Origin: Alligator mississippiensis
Taxonomy: Eukaryota > Chordata > Crocodylia > Alligatoridae
Assembly: GCF_030867095.1 (NCBI RefSeq)
Contig: NC_081824.1
Location: 148,147,433 to 148,211,432, forward strand
DNA: 64,000 bases
Reading direction: 5' to 3'
The notes beneath the pieces are model-generated. The model worked only from the letters and a program-made list of their open reading frames with translations, was not told the DNA's origin and did not search any database. Positions 23,224-34,556 of the stretch are shown here, one piece after another (within the stretch, counting starts at the first letter, position 1; each line of letters opens with the position of its first letter). The translations under genes and the position numbers were made by a program.

Positions 23224-24129
23224 CCCTTGTGCTTCTGTTCAAAAACCTCACAATTTAACCCTATCCCATCTGTCCATTATTGTCTTCATGTTCAGTCTCC
23301 TCCATTGACTCCTCCAGCCCTACCTGGCCCCTTTTTCCACAATCACTTTCTTTCTTTCATTTATGTGGAACACCTCAGCACAAAAAATCTCTGAAGTCAT
23401 CACCCTTCAGCTCATTTCAAGACTTACTTCCACTGTGACATGTGCAGGACATAAGAAACCTCTAATGAGTAGGCAGGAAGGGAAGCTAAGATCATTGTGA
23501 CTGATCTTTTTAATTTGTTTCTATTTAACACAAATTAATTACAGTTTTAGGAATATTTTTCATGTTTATAGTTTGGACTGGAAATCTGAATCCAGTAGGA
23601 ACATTAGTTCCTATAAAGAGCCATTTCAAGTCCTGACAGAAGGTAAACTTGCTTTATCATTGTTCCAACTGCCCTTGAATTGTGTCTCGATAGGACTTTC
23701 AATAAGTTATTAACAAAAGATAAATACTGTATGTGAGCCATTCGTCTGCCATATGGTAACAGTGACTGAGAGTTGCCCTAGCAGTCACTGACCCCATTTC
23801 TATTTCAGTCTCACAACATGTCCTTTAGGAAATGAATCATATCATTCTGAGTAGCATGATAAATAATTTTTGTGTGTCACCAGATAATCCATTTTCAAAC
23901 TGGAGTGGACTCTGCCCGTGGGCTTCAGGACAAATAATCACATTGCACTCTTCTGTTGATACATCCTAACATTTTTGTTTTGCTATCTTGATATTCACTC
24001 AGCTCCAGGTTTCAGAGAAGCATCTTATACCAGTTGGGAATAACAGCCTGGAGTTAGGGTCTAAGTCGGCCCTGGTGGAGGAGGCAGCAAAGTGAGTGGA
24101 GGGGATGCCTCATCCTTTCTACTTACCAG

Positions 24130-24265
24130 CCCCAGTGGTTAGTGCCTGCACCAGCATGTAGGAGGCATAGATTCAAATCCCTCCTCTGCCTGAATGCACT
24201 TGAATCCATGTCCCCAGAGTGACTGCTTTAACTACTGTGCTACTGGGCAGGCTAAGATGTGGGGT
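24130..24265 (+). repeat. tRNA-derived SINE-like relic
   Basis: It contains an A-box-like 'agtggttagtgcctgc' and, about 40 bases later, a B-box-like 'agattcaaatccctcc', followed by a CT-rich body and a complementary-like end 'taactactgtgctactgggc'. The same pattern (an order of 'ggttag... gattcaaatccc') is seen at 24755-24830 and, in antisense, near 38290-38400. No cloverleaf or intact tRNA is present. Confidence 0.4.
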
Positions 24266-24754
24266 CCTCTCACTCCCTCCTGTTGAGGGTGCTTAACTTT
24301 GCATGAAACTAATTAAATATTCCTTAGGTCAGAGAGACAAGAAAGGGAGGCAGTATGAGGAAAGCATGACACCAGTTTAGGGGCTATGATATGTAAGTGT
24401 GAAGGGGGAACCCTGGGCCTCAGTCCTTTCTCCAGGAAATATTTTTGTAATGGTGCAGGGGCCAGAACTCAGGTCTCCCCCTTCCAACTGAGTGTCCGTA
24501 TCCCAAGGCTAACAAGTCATGAGCACACTTGTTCTCTGGCAGGGCCAGACACAGGCATGGGTGAACCAGATGGCTGCCCAAGGCCCAGACAGAAAGGGGG
24601 TCTAAAAATGGTTATTATTATTATCTCTGGCAAAGGGCGGCCCGATACTAAAAGTTCGCCCAGGGCTGCCAGGAGTCTAGGTACGGTGCTGCTTTCTGGC
24701 TCCAGGAATAGTTAATTATGCCATGCCAGCGGGCACAGATTGGAAGAGCTCTGC

Positions 24755-24830
24755 CCTTGGGTTAGAACATTATCTTGGGAGGTAGGACGGTGTTGATTCA
24801 AATCCCCTTGGGCACAGGGGAGTGTCCTAA
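24755..24830 (+). repeat. tRNA-derived SINE-like relic
   Basis: It has a shorter version of the same arrangement: 'gggttagaacattatc', then 'gttgattcaaatcccc', then 'gtgtcctaact'. It is degraded. Confidence 0.35.
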
Positions 24831-25641
24831 CTGGCAAGGTCTGGGTAAAAGGGAACCACTTTTTCCCCCAACCTTAAAAAAAAATGTTCCAATCCAAACC
24901 ATTCAGTATGTTTGAGTCAAATTCATACAGTCTGGGACAACCAAGCCCTCACTTTGTTTACCAAAACAAAGCTGTCTAGTTTTAGTCCCAACTAGTGGAA
25001 GTACCAATTCTTTGCCCAGGTTGTTATTTTTGTAATTGCAGTGTTTGTTTATTTTCAAATAACTTAGTGCAACATATTTAGGTAAAAAATATTGTTTATT
25101 CTTAAAGAACATAGTACAACATATTTAACATTTAATATTTAATGTGCAGTGGAAAAAAAAAGGCAAGCATCAATATAATAACGACAATTGAACTGAATTC
25201 ACTGCATCCAAAATGGGGTGGTACCAATTTGTTATCTGAGAAGCAAAGTAATCCCAATCAATGCAAGCCCCAAAAAGGGTCAAGTGAAAATTAACCTGCC
25301 TATAATTTTCTTTGGGTGGTATTCATTGATTTTTGGAAGGTTTAGAGTAGATAGGACCAGCCATTCTCGAGTTATAAGTGATCATACATACAGACATACA
25401 CGTCATTTTATTTATATAGATATATGTTGGCGTGTTGTGTGAAACACCTTCTGGTCCATATACCCTGAAAATACCTACTGAGGAGGTTCCTGTGAAGGAG
25501 GGAAGGCAGGGAAATGCCTCATCTGTGAATCCCAACAGGTTTAGGTATCAGCCAGACACAAAGCTGTCAGCAGTGTCTGGAAAGAGCCATTTAGAAATCT
25601 AGGGTGTGTCTAAATGGTCCACTTTAGGTTTGTATGTTGTA

Positions 25642-25873
25642 CAGGGGATCTCAAACTGTGGGTTGCAGCACCCCAGGAAGGTCACAAGCAACTTAAAAGG
25701 GGGCCGCAAATTTCCCAAAAGGTATGCACAGCGGCTTGGGGAAGCAGTGCACGGCAGCAGCACAGAGTAGTGGATGGTGGTGACAGTGGTGGCTGCCACG
25801 TGCAAGCTCCCTATCTCCCGCCACCTCCATTCAGCACTCGGGGTCATGCTGTCACAAAATTTGAGAATCCCTG
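25642..25873. mobile_element. hAT-type non-autonomous element (232 bp)
   Basis: The ends are CAGGGGATCTCAAACTGT and, read inward from the right, CAGGGATTCTCAAATTTTG. The flanks atgttgta (25634-25641) and gtgtagta (25874-25881) agree in six of eight bases, consistent with a diverged 8-bp TSD. It has no coding capacity. Confidence 0.65.
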
Positions 25874-27477
25874 GTGTAGTAGATACCCAAGCTAAGGCTG
25901 AACAAACCAGCCTGTGCTCTCAGAGCAGTATAGCTGCTTTAGTGTGATGTTTTGCCTAGGCTATTTGCAAGGTGCAAGGTATATTAGCCTGGGCAGAGTA
26001 CCAAGCAAGTCAGCTTCTAGCACCTGAGTTAGCTTGGGTAGCTACTCAGTACTACAGTGCACCACGGAAACATATCTGAAATGAACTTCATTCCCACATG
26101 ACCACACTCCCAGACTTATACTGTAGCAGAGTTATTCAATACCTCTTTTCTGGCTGATGCAGAATGAGGTAGTCATACCATCCTAAGTGACTTATCCAGC
26201 CTTTCCTTGCGGCACCAACAAAATTTCTGAAATGAGAAATGCCTGAATTACAGAAGATTGAGCATTTTTCAGCCTTCTGAGAGGAACTTAGTGCAAAGGG
26301 GCACCACTATAAAGTATTTAAGAATGGGGCTATACACCAGTCAGGACAAATGCACTGTATTTATACAGCACCTCACACATTTGGGGAGGAAGGGGGGAGC
26401 TTGGCACTATTGTGATATAAATACTAAACAATAATCTGTCCTGCCAGACAAAACAAGTGTCAGAAGTTCTGCAGCCTTATGCTACCACGAAGTATTAGCA
26501 GATAATAAGGTGGCACCTGTAGACTGTCTCATGACGTGAGGACATACACATTGCAAAGCAACGTTATGTTAACGCTCTATCCATTGTGGCATCGCAAGGG
26601 TTAAAAGGTAGTTCACAAGTGGCTAAATATCAATACATTAATGTATTTGGGACAGCTGAGTTTGTAGGGGTTTGAAAAGATCCCCATAAATAATCAAGGC
26701 AGTCTTGTGAAATTTTGGATACTTGAGAGAGAGAAGGAAAAAAAAGAATTTAAAGGTGTATATATATGTTTCTTTCCAGGATAACAGAATGGTTTTAGAG
26801 GCAGGCTTTTTCCCCTTTGGTCAAGTACTTTTCATCACAGCTGTCCTTCAGGCCATGCTCCCCATCAATGCAACAGACCTGCCACATAGGAGGTGACAGT
26901 CCCCTTGATGATAGGCCAGTGGCAGTGACATGACCCAGGAAGGACTGCCTGCCAAGTAGGGGGGCCATGTGAATGCCATCAGCTCTATTTACTGTGCCTG
27001 GTCTCTCACCTATCACTGTTATTCAGTCGTGTGTCAAAAATAGCAGCAGCTATCCAGGCTGCTTTTTAAAACAAAGATAAGCAAAGGAAATTTGAAAACA
27101 AGGCTAGAAACATAGGGGGACCTAGACCTCTAATTCTCAAGAGTGAGAGCACTGTTCTCCTACAGCCTTGGTTTGGGGGCATCCTACTTCTCAGATATCC
27201 AGCACCCAAGTTGGAGCCCTAGATCTTCTGTGATTTGAAGCAAAGGTTTGAAACCAATTGCCCCAAGACATCCCTCATATGTGAGTGTTTTAACCACTGG
27301 CCTATGTGGTATCCTGGGACAGGTCTCTCAAGGATATCTGCTGAATCTGCTTTGTTTTGGATTAATCAATATCATATTTTCTGGCATACAGTACATCCCA
27401 GAATATACCAGTAATGCACACCTTGTTTTTGAAAGGCAGAATTAAAAAATATATATATTTCCTTGTAGTACGTAACT
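25874..27477. other. Intergenic stretch, nothing recognised
   Basis: Short A-rich and GA-rich runs occur near 26728-26745. I see no exon, RNA gene or transposon terminus that I can support. Confidence 0.45.
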
Positions 27478-27772
27478 AAGGCCCTGCCACATATGTATTA
27501 TGGAGTTAACTGGTTATTCATGTAATACATTTAGATGGGCCACATGTGCAAAATAAAACCAGCCACATGTGCAAAGGAAGTATCATGCAATTAACTGTTT
27601 AATCGCAGAATATATTTAGACCAGTCACACACACAAAATGATTATCCCACCATGAAATGTCCATCCAGCTATAAGAAGAGCCAATCAGCTACAAAGTTAG
27701 TGCTTGAAAATGCATAACAACTTTATAGCTGGTTTCTATCCAGCTTTAATTTGAACATGTGGCAGGACCCTG
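27478..27772. repeat. MITE with 'CCTGCCACAT' terminal inverted repeats
   Basis: The left end 'aaggccctgccacatatg' is mirrored by 'catgtggcaggaccctg' at the right. Internal motifs (agttaactggtt / aattaactgttt; cacatgtgcaaa repeated) suggest a rearranged palindromic interior. I could not fix the TSD. Confidence 0.55.
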
Positions 27773-28199
27773 ACTAGTGTCTAGGGAGCAGAGCCTGCTC
27801 ATTGTTCTGCTCCTGGTGAGTGACAGGCAGATTTTACTTTCACTTTTGCCCACAATAAGTATACCCTATTGTTACCATATTTCTTGCATATAATGTGCCC
27901 TGACATTTCCAACAGCTGGCTTTGGGGGAAAGGTATGTGTTATATGCAAGGAAATAGGGTATTTATTCAACAGGACAAAAAGCAGAAGAATGACTCTGAA
28001 ACCTATTGGTTAGGGTCTAGCCCTCATCCAGCTCAAGTCTTTTGCCTTTGGATATAAAATTTAAAAATGTATAAACATGGTCCAGAAGGCTAGACCCTGC
28101 ATCTGTGCAGGTCTGACTTTACCGATGTCACAACCCAAAGTTGTGAGTTTTTTGTTTGTGTGTGCTTCGGCAACGCTAAATTATGTTCCCGCTAAAATT

Positions 28200-28344
28200 A
28201 CAGCTTCCTTGCACGGTGGAGTTCTCTGCTGCAGGAGAGAACTCCGGTGCAACGGGGAATTTCCCGCCAATTTGTAGCTTTCTTTGCAGGGTGCATTTCT
28301 CTGCTGCAGAGGAGAGGTGCTCGTTGCAAAGAGTTCCCGCCATT
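28200..28344 (+). repeat. Two tandem U3 units of the LTR, each a hairpin
   Basis: Unit 1 (about 28200-28273) and unit 2 (about 28275-28346) share the order 'agctt.ctttgca', 'ttctctgctgcag', 'ttcccgccaattt(g)'. Unit 1 contains a strong stem: ttgcac / gtgcaa outside, and ggagttctct / agagaactcc around gctgcagg. The reader should expect this to act as a repeated enhancer-type module, by analogy with other LTRs. Confidence 0.65.
28254..28265. promoter_or_regulatory. Palindromic GGGGAATTTCCC, a kappaB-like site in the LTR U3
   Basis: GGGAATTTCC (28255-28264) fits the NF-kappaB consensus GGGRNWYYCC. It lies about 160 bases upstream of the LTR TATA box, at the end of the first tandem unit. Binding is inferred from the consensus only. 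Confidence 0.45.
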
Positions 28345-28422
28345 TGTATTATAATTCGAGCCCCATTATTGGCTAGTTCTAAAATATGCACACGTGGCGG
28401 CTAGTGATTGGCTTGCTAGCCG

Positions 28423-28429
28423 TATAAAA
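28423..28429 (+). promoter_or_regulatory. TATA box of the LTR
   Basis: tataaaa follows a reversed CCAAT box (gattgg, 28406-28411). Its position near the first third of the LTR fits a U3 promoter with start about 25-30 bases downstream. Confidence 0.6.
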
Positions 28430-28633
28430 AGCTTGTGTGGTTTCCGCCCAAGTTGGAGGACTCCACGAACACCAGGAGGAGGAGACTTCACCCTGTGTGA
28501 AGATCTCTAAGCGCTACGGATCCTTACGGACCCAACGCATTTCAAGCAGGCAACAGAGGTCTGATCAGCCTCTGGCCTCTCCCCGTCACCGAGCACAATT
28601 CTAGACGTATCCCTTTCCTATATACCCAATTTT

Positions 28634-28766
28634 CGAACCCACGGAGCTTTAACAACTCCGGGGCCTGGGAACCGAACAGAACCCACGGAGCTTCGACAAC
28701 TCCGTGGGAAAGAATTGCCGAACCCGTGGAGCCTAGACAACTCCGGGGCCAAAGAACCGAATTTGT
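28634..28766 (+). repeat. Three tandem units with CGGAG...CTCCG hairpins in the LTR leader region
   Basis: Units start near 28637, 28680 and 28719, and each contains 'aacccacggagct..acaactccg.gg' with small changes. In the middle unit CCACGGAG and CTCCGTGG form a perfect 8-bp stem around a 9-nt loop. Each unit would give one short hairpin in the LTR transcript. Confidence 0.75.
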
Positions 28767-28995
28767 CGTAGTCCTCCAACGAGGATTTAAGTGGAGCTGT
28801 GCCTGGAAAGCTGTCCAGCCTACACCACTACCATCTTTGGGTGTAAGTAAACGATCTTTTAATCAACCACTACGCGTCCGTAATCAATTCTAGTTCGCCG
28901 CGGTCTTCTCTGGCCCCGCGTGCCCGGGCTGCTGGCCACAGCCCGCGCGCGCAAAGACGGGCCCTGGCTCGCCCCCAGTCGGCCTGCACAACCGA

Positions 28996-30975
28996 GAGGG
29001 ACATATGTAAGCATAAGCCAGTAGTGAAAGGTATTGTTTTCCTGGTGTATATTTATAACACGCTCTCTTATAAAGTGATTTGTATGTCCCATTGTGGCTT
29101 TCCCAGAAGGGATAGTGACCTGCAATTGCTTATGGCTTGTGGACTCTGCTCAACAGAAAGGGTTCAAAAAGCAATTAAACAGGTTAGATCAATCAGAGTT
29201 TCTTAAAGAGAACAGACAGAAATGTCACCACAGGCTCAGGACATCTCCAAACCTATGACTGCGTGAAACTGGGAGGATATGGGAGAGGATGGATCACTCC
29301 ACCTACATCCTGTTTCTTTTACTCTCTCGGAAGCATCTGCTTCTTGCCAGGAGACAGATTACTTGTGTTAGAAGAACTTTTGTTTTGCCCCAGTATGGCA
29401 ATCCTTATGTGCTTATGTAAGTTATCTCTTTCATATATGAAGCCCCTTAGTTCAAACCTTACTAGTGGCATTTCAAAACAGCTTCTAATCTTTGATATGC
29501 TTGCAGGGGACACATTTCTTGTTTTCAAGCAACAGAATTTTTATGATATTTTTGTGAGTGTGCAGTTGAAGACAATGTGATTTAGTTACTCTGTGTAGCA
29601 ATATTTTATTTCCATTATTGGAAATAACTACTGACACTTAAGAGTGGTGCTCAACTTCCATTTAATTTCTACTGTCTTGTATAATTGCTAAAACTCTCAG
29701 AGAAGCAACTTAAAAGTAGCACTTTTGTCTGATATTTTTACCAATTATGGTTTTTCCAAGAAACACCCCTCTTTATGTTAAATGAAAAATTAGAGTAAAG
29801 AAGTATTTTTTACCAATTGTTTTAGTTATAGTTAATTATTTCCCTTGTGTAGTCATTTAGCTGATATGTTAGTCTTGTTATTTGTATGGATCTTATACAG
29901 GAAGACAATGAACAAATTGCCAGAAGTTGGCAGGAATATTCAGGGATGCATGCAGAATTAACTACTTTTTCATTCGGTTGCGTTTTGAATTGATGCTAAG
30001 CCAAGGGATGGCACCCTGTGGCCTACAGGCCAAACTCATTCCACAAGAGCCACTGGATCCAGTACACAGAGCTGGGACTTTGGCAGCATTTAGTGGTGCG
30101 GGGGGCTTCATCCTACACTGCAGTGCAGTGGGTGGGAGGGAGAAGTTGTGGCAGTAATGGTGACAGCTAGGTCTGGTACCAGCCTGCCTCCAACCGGAGC
30201 TGAGCCATTTCAGCCTGTTGCCGGAAAACGGTGCCAACTGCTGTGTTATGCTGTTAAGCCTAAAAAGGTGCTTTTTCCTGAAACCCTTCAGTGACTGCTT
30301 TAGGAGCTGAGGCATTTGCTTTAAGAGCCTTGAGATGACCACATAGCATATGAGAAATCAGTTGACAATGAATTCTGTTGACAGCAGGCAGCCTCAGCTA
30401 TCATCCAGCAGTCTGTGCTTTATAAACAGGGCTGGCGGGGGAGGGCAGAGGTTGAGGCCTGTGCCGGGCAGTAGAAGATCTTACTGATTCTGGCAACTAT
30501 TGTAGCTCAGTGAATATTATGAAAACTATATCTGCTATGAGCTCCTTTAACATTTCCATCAGCAGACAGACAGGGCTGCCAGAACGAACCAGTGCTCACT
30601 AATAACCTGTGTATCAGAGAAGGTGATACTCAAATCATTGTCAAAGCTCAGTGAAGTAGTTTGCCATATATCTTGTAAAGATGCATAGCTTTGTGCCTAC
30701 ACTTGTTTTTAAGAAAGGCAGAAAGAACTGGATTTTAAAAAAGGCAGAAAGAACTGGATTTGACCTTAAGCTCTTTGGATCAAACACACAATTCCCCTCC
30801 CTGACTTTGTAGATCGAAGGTCCATTATCTCATTAAATAGAAAGCTCTCCCATTTCTGAGAAAAGTCATCATATTCTCATGGTGGTAGGGAACACTCTCT
30901 CACACCTACTCACACATCAAACAGAAGAACTTTGGGTTACTTCTTAGTCCTCTATTCTTAGCAGCTTTTCCTTAT
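28996..30975. other. Intergenic stretch with a possible hAT fragment
   Basis: At about 30002-30175 the sequence 'aagggatggcaccctgtggcctacaggccaaactc' resembles the ends of the hAT elements at 50184 and 57582, but no second terminus is clear. Otherwise nothing is recognised. Confidence 0.4.
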
Positions 30976-31207
30976 AGATTCATAGATTCATAGATGTTAG
31001 GGTCAGAAGGGACCTCAATAGATCATCGAGTCCGACCCCCTGCATAGGCAGGAAAGAGTGCTGGGTCTAGATGACCCCAGCTAGATGCTCATCTAACCTC
31101 CTCTTGAAGACCCCCAGGGTAGGGGAGAGCACCACCTCCTTTGGGAGCCCGTTCCAGACCTTGGCCATTCTAACTGTGAAGAAGTTCTTCCTAATGTCCA
31201 GTCTAAA
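30976..31207 (-). mobile_element. CR1 LINE 3' tail
   Basis: The plus strand starts with the reverse of a CR1 tail (attcatagattcatagatg, then ttagggtcagaagggacctc, then tcatcgagtccgaccccctg) and continues into the complement of the final ORF2 codons. It is close in sequence to the copy at 5195-6755, so it is probably the same young subfamily. About 230 bp remain; the rest is lost by 5' truncation. Confidence 0.88.
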
Positions 31208-31363
31208 ATGGACATTGTGAGGTCATTTTCTCCTTTTGAGAATGGGCTTTACTATAAAGAAGGAATTGAGTGGTAGTCTGGTACTAAGGAGGTCCAGATT
31301 CAATTCCTTGTGTAATCTTGGACAGGTCTCTAAGGTCCACATTTTCAAAAGGTATGCTGGCTA

Positions 31364-31511
31364 TGGTGGCCATCATAGAGGAAAGTCTGGTTGTCCTCTG
31401 TCCTCTATTGATACGAAACTGGACACCTTTATGTGATATAATGGTGTTGGGTTTCGTATCAATAGAGGACAGAGTAGCAGAAAACTGGTATGTCCTCTAT
31501 GATGGCCACCC
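31364..31511. repeat. Hairpin MITE (148 bp) with TA flanks
   Basis: The ends are inverted copies of GGTGGCCATCATAGAGGA. A perfect 23-bp inverted repeat lies at 31396-31418 and 31452-31474, and the 33-nt middle is partly symmetric, so almost the whole element folds back. TA dinucleotides flank it (31362-31363 and 31512-31513), the duplication left by Tc1/mariner-type transposases. It is a short, non-coding element; the family is inferred from the TA flanks. Confidence 0.78.
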
Positions 31512-33507
31512 TAATGTAGGCTTGTCAATGAAATGAGGATAGGAGCATTCCCTACGTCCCCAGTGTTGCGAAGACAAATGCCCTAAAAGGTCGTGAGATG
31601 GCCTCTTGTCATGGTGACGGGGATCATTAAAGTCTGTAGTACAGGCTAGAATCCTGCCCCTCTGCTAGGGCTGAGTTGGAGGAGCATTGGCTAACTTGGT
31701 TTTGCTTGTTAGCTCTCCTTTTCCGTGGACCTGCAGCCTGCAGGCAACTTCTCACACTGGGTTGATTGAGGCTTTTTGGTTCTTTAGCTGTTTTAACAAT
31801 TTTCTTCTATTCAATGCAAAGAAGTTTTTCAAAATGAAATCACCAATGATTCTTCCCTGAGTTATTTCAATATTTTATAATGGGCCTAATTTCCCTGAGA
31901 CACTCCCATCCCTAGCCTGGGTAAAGAAACAGCAAGACATGGAAGATAAGATGACAGGGCATGTGATGTCCCTCTGCTCCTGCATAGCTTTTTAACATCA
32001 CTTCAGAAAGATGTGATACAAGCTAGTAATAAAGATGAATGAAGCTCCACTCATAGGCAGACAATCTGTTATTCATAGGTTTGGGCTTCAGGTGTGGGCA
32101 TCAATATATACTGGAGAGAGGTGGGCCGGAGCTGAAGTCCAGGCTGGAACTTCTGCTCCAAGTGTCATATCTCCAGAACAGATGGCTTTGAAAGCCTAGT
32201 GGAAAAGGCTGAAATTGGAGTTTGCATTCCAGATTCTATCCTAAGCTTTCCTGAACGTATAGGACTTCCCCTTGAGATGTTGTTAACAAATTTTAATAGG
32301 GGTGGATTGGTAAAAAATAAACCTTAAAAGGATCCTTGGGTCATTCCAACCAATGTGAGAAGTTTATTGATTAAATGACAAAGCAAGATTAATAGCTGAG
32401 GAAAAGTATAATCTTATCAGATACGTTTTGTCTGGCACAAATCAAAGTTGGCCAGGCTCTCAGGCTCCACAGCAGGGGGTCTTCCAAACAGTCCTACAGG
32501 CAAACAGTCCAGCAGGTGTCTCATAGAAATCCCCAAATCTCCCCCTAGCCTAGACTTACTATTTATAGATGGCTGGCAAATGTAAGCCTCATATTCTAAT
32601 AAACTCTGTTTGGTTTTATTTAAATTTCTTTGTTTCACTGAAACTTTCAGAACTGAATTAAACCAGGTCTCTTGTGGACCAGAAAAGTGTCAATTAGTTA
32701 AGATTTATATCCTTGAGAAATCAAAAAGGACCAAAAGGGAAACTTGTATTTTATTTCCCTTCCATTTACACTAGTTTGTTACCTCTATACTTTAGTTTAT
32801 AGTCTGATGAGGCTGCTTTGTTCTTATAATTTATCTAAACATTTTAACAAAAATACATTTATTATAGCAAAGTAACATTCCATGTATTGGCTACATTAAT
32901 CACAACTTATGGTCCTTTCTTATAATGTTCCTAGCTTTCACAGATTTTAACCAAGTGTCTGCTGCTCACTTTGAAATGTAAATGTAGCTCCCTACTGTCT
33001 TATGTCACAACAACCCCTTTAAGCAGTTTGGGACCCACCCCTGTACAAGTCTGTCAGTAGTAGCTCCAGAATCAGTTAAAGGGCTCTCACATATGATAAC
33101 TAGGCTAGGTCTTTGCCAACAATGTCAGAGAGGCATAAAATCTTATAATGAAAAATAAGTACCCTGTATGGGGCTGACTCCCTTGGTTCATCATATACTG
33201 TAAGCGTACCCATGGTCTTTGCCTGCCTCGTAAATAGTTCAAGAACCATCCAGACCTATACAGGCCTGAGGTTGCTACTGATAGTAAGAAGCAGCTGCTG
33301 TCTTAGAGGTGACCATTCTTAATATTTTAACTTCATATTTATTATGGTTTGATTTCCTTTTCAGAACTATCTACGAGACCAAATTACAAAAATAAAGCAC
33401 CAGCTACTTGGTGCACAGGACTTGGACATTACAAGATAAGAAACTGCTCAAACAGCTGTTGCATTTGTTGTAAAAAACGATTTAGAAAACAACCCCAGCA
33501 CACATGA
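31512..33507. other. Stretch downstream of CAPN9, nothing recognised
   Basis: I found no exon of a convergent neighbour and no transposon termini. It is AT-rich and looks unique. Confidence 0.45.
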
Positions 33508-34529
33508 TTTATTGCAAAGCAGACACAGGTTGTACATTTGCTCTAGGGAACAAGCCAGAACTAACATATAAAGACCTGTAAGGCCTTTGATTTCTGGGTA
33601 GGCACTTGTCTGGAATTATTTAAGAATAGCACATCCTGTACTTGTGCAGGATCTGGCTTAAACACAAAACTGAGGGAAGGTACAGGCACTTAATATTGAT
33701 TGGAGATAATCTGCATAAAATGTCACAGTCTGAAGCCACTCCTTTTCACTACAGAGGAGTGGTCTATGTGGAAACAGGTTCTAGCTACTCAAGATGTATG
33801 CTGGGACCAGGGATCTCAAAAGACCATGCACTCCTGCTGAAAATGAAGGCAGCCAATTACTGCATTACTCTGCAAAACATGGTTGGCTTGTGGGTTACAG
33901 CTTGACTAGGCTGGTATTAGGGGAAGAAAGTAAAGTAAAAGGAAAGCTCTTGTTTCTCATCAGGATTTGTAAACAAGGCCAGGCTTTGGGTCAAATATTG
34001 TTCTGAGCAAGCCAGAATCAGGACCACCCCTCTAGAAGTATTTAAGAGTAGATGCCCATCTGTAACTCCACTAGTTTGCAAGACTCTCTTCAGTGTTGGT
34101 CTGGCTGTAACAAAGTTTTATCCAACGTATACCTTAACAAGCATTTGCTAATTGGTAGTTAAGCAACAATGAAGACTTTTAATGGCTGGGTTTTCCTGCT
34201 GCTAGTAAATGGGGACTAAAAGAATTGTATTTAAAAAGGCCATTGTCTTGTAAGACTGTCAGTTTCAGCTTCCTTGAAATGTGCAAAGTGTCTCATTCCA
34301 ATACATCCCTGAGTACACATTAGCAAATCCCAAACTTATCTTTATAAAAATAGAACAAATTTCATTCCTTAAAGATCTTTTTCATTAATGTGATAGGGGC
34401 AAAGATGAGAGGGGCTGGGAAGTATAAGCATTCCCTTGGCACCAAAGTTCTTATATACATTTATACTGAAGGTGAATAGGCTCTCTGGGCACCATCCTGA
34501 GAGACTCCTGAAGTCCAGTCTGGATATCT
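33508..34529 (-). other. CAPN9: Probable CAPN9 3' untranslated region (end uncertain)
   Basis: The region follows the TGA at 34530-34532. The first canonical AATAAA signal on the minus strand is at 33508-33513, with another at 33338-33343. A variant ATTAAA at 34178-34183 would give a much shorter UTR. The choice cannot be made from the sequence alone. Confidence 0.35.
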
Positions 34530-34556
34530 TCAAATGTTCATTGCCAGGCTGATAAA
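34530..34556 (-). CDS. CAPN9: CAPN9 last coding exon (27 bp) with TGA stop
   Basis: After ...actag it encodes FISLAMNI and TGA (34532-34530). It is the shortest piece, but the sequence matches the C-terminus expected for CAPN9, and the phase fits the exon at 35572-35630. The 3' UTR continues to lower coordinates. Confidence 0.9.
   Translation of the reverse strand, partial: FISLAMNI

Larger units (their letters stand above)
23224..25641. other. Intergenic stretch with tRNA-like SINE relics
   Basis: No gene is recognised. Two segments listed separately (24130-24265 and 24755-24830) look like tRNA-derived SINE relics. The rest looks unique. Confidence 0.45.
28126..28990 (+). mobile_element. 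Solo LTR of an endogenous retrovirus or LTR retrotransposon (865 bp)
   Basis: It begins TGTCACAACC and ends GGCCTGCACA (TG...CA), and a 5-bp direct repeat ACCGA flanks it at 28121-28125 and 28991-28995. A promoter-like order is visible: tandem U3 hairpin repeats (28200-28344), reversed CCAAT boxes (one at 28406-28411), and a TATA box (tataaaa, 28423-28429). The 3' third has a GC-rich, CpG-rich leader with three tandem 'cacggag...ctccg' units. No primer-binding site or gag frame follows, so this is a solo LTR left after recombination. The orientation is inferred from the TATA box. I cannot assign the class. Confidence 0.75.

Noticed and set aside
24130-24265. Functional tRNA gene
   Set aside because: A- and B-box-like motifs are present but no acceptor or anticodon stem can be formed; a SINE relic is more likely.
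28860-28975. CpG island of a host promoter
   Set aside because: The CpG-rich stretch lies within the solo LTR, upstream of its 3' end, and is best explained by the LTR itself.
1-33500. Exons of a convergent neighbour of CAPN9, such as the C1orf198 orthologue expected from mammalian gene order
   Set aside because: I looked for the conserved C-terminal coding sequence on plus and did not recognise it; the gene may be further away or the order may differ.
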